DNA of 64,000 bases, taken from Palsa-739 sp035532535 (GTDB lineage: Bacteria; Actinomycetota; Thermoleophilia; Gaiellales; Gaiellaceae). Location of the stretch: contig DATKQT010000036.1 in NCBI GenBank assembly GCA_035532535.1, forward strand, positions 1 to 64,000, written 5' to 3'. The stretch's first letter is position 1. Every line of letters begins with the position of its first letter. The position numbers and the translations under genes are program-made. The notes beneath the pieces were generated by a model that ran no database searches, was not told the origin of the DNA, and saw only the letters and a list, made by a program, of their open reading frames with translations. Shown piece by piece: positions 63,974 to 64,000 of the stretch.

Positions 63974-64000
63974 CTCGTCGTCAGCAACGTGTTGCCGTCC
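63974..64000. other. Window end after ileS
   Basis: 27 nt after the ileS stop. They contain GCAACGTGTTGC (63984-63995), a palindrome with a faint likeness to the element at 12372. On the minus strand an open frame may end here, but nothing can be concluded from this length. Confidence 0.2.

Noticed and set aside
1..64000. tRNA, rRNA, CRISPR arrays, insertion sequences, prophage or integrase genes.
   Set aside because: Intergenic gaps are almost all below 120 bp, and no cloverleaf, spaced repeat array, terminal inverted repeats or transposase motifs were found.

Overview
The window is about 64 kb of very GC-rich (roughly 68-70 % by eye), densely packed bacterial chromosome. I see 74 protein-coding genes or gene remnants, no tRNA or rRNA, no CRISPR array and no insertion sequence or phage gene. 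Gene content points to a free-living actinobacterium: a PimA-like mannosyltransferase, MgtC, a short HU, rplM-rpsI-glmM-glmS, acpS-nnr-alr, and many GTG/TTG starts with short gaps. The small conserved proteins and overall style look most like Thermoleophilia (Gaiellales/Solirubrobacterales), but that is inference, not proof.

Layout. 1-13 kb: a truncated MalT-like ATPase with a stand-alone LuxR HTH gene, adenosine deaminase, MATE transporter, PimA-like glycosyltransferase with a flippase-like membrane protein, compact glycerate kinase, exonuclease VII (xseA-xseB), a membrane coiled-coil protein, and a UbiE-like methyltransferase with a polytopic membrane protein. 12-24 kb: proline dehydrogenase, a FabL-type enoyl-ACP reductase operon, DMT transporter, HPPD, a CDF transporter, an FAH-fold protein, a sarcosine-oxidase-like flavoenzyme, a STAND-like ATPase behind a tandem-repeat promoter, homogentisate dioxygenase and a GH13 enzyme. 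24-30 kb: AlkA-GNAT-GST-rhodanese operon facing an amidotransferase-DUF72-hydrolase operon. 30-41 kb: murI-rph-mgtC-rdgB, YihY, roadblock protein, pyrE-HU-pyrF, LysM protein, a decayed D,D-carboxypeptidase, 1-phosphofructokinase and two secreted propeller proteins. 41-64 kb: guaB-guaA, VOC, nitroreductase, UDG, rplM-rpsI, glmM-glmS, arfB, HAD, acpS-nnr-alr, MarR, SDR, fabI, a ridA/GCS2-ligase/selenoperoxiredoxin operon, a serine hydrolase, a cyclic-nucleotide-binding protein, thioredoxin and ileS.

The most striking object is at 56971-57429 (minus): a peroxiredoxin reading frame interrupted by a single in-frame TGA exactly where the peroxidatic cysteine belongs, followed by a perfect 7-bp hairpin at the distance expected of a bacterial SECIS element. 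It reads as a selenocysteine peroxiredoxin, co-directional with a glutamate-cysteine-ligase-type enzyme and RidA.

A second theme is regulation. About thirty starts have a TANNNT-like hexamer 6-9 nt before ATG/GTG/TTG and no Shine-Dalgarno, which implies pervasive leaderless transcription. Several divergent gene pairs share overlapping -10 boxes, in one case the two arms of a perfect palindrome (14892-14911). A four-unit, 15-bp tandem repeat forms the promoter of the ATPase at 19868. The whole gap at 8679-8754 is one nested inverted repeat.

Metabolically the window links cell-wall precursor supply (murI, alr, glmM, glmS, LysM, PimA-like), nucleotide synthesis (guaB, guaA, pyrE, pyrF, rdgB, add), fatty-acid synthesis (two unrelated enoyl-ACP reductases, acpS), tyrosine catabolism (HPPD, homogentisate dioxygenase, possibly the FAH-fold protein and the GST) and thiol/peroxide handling.
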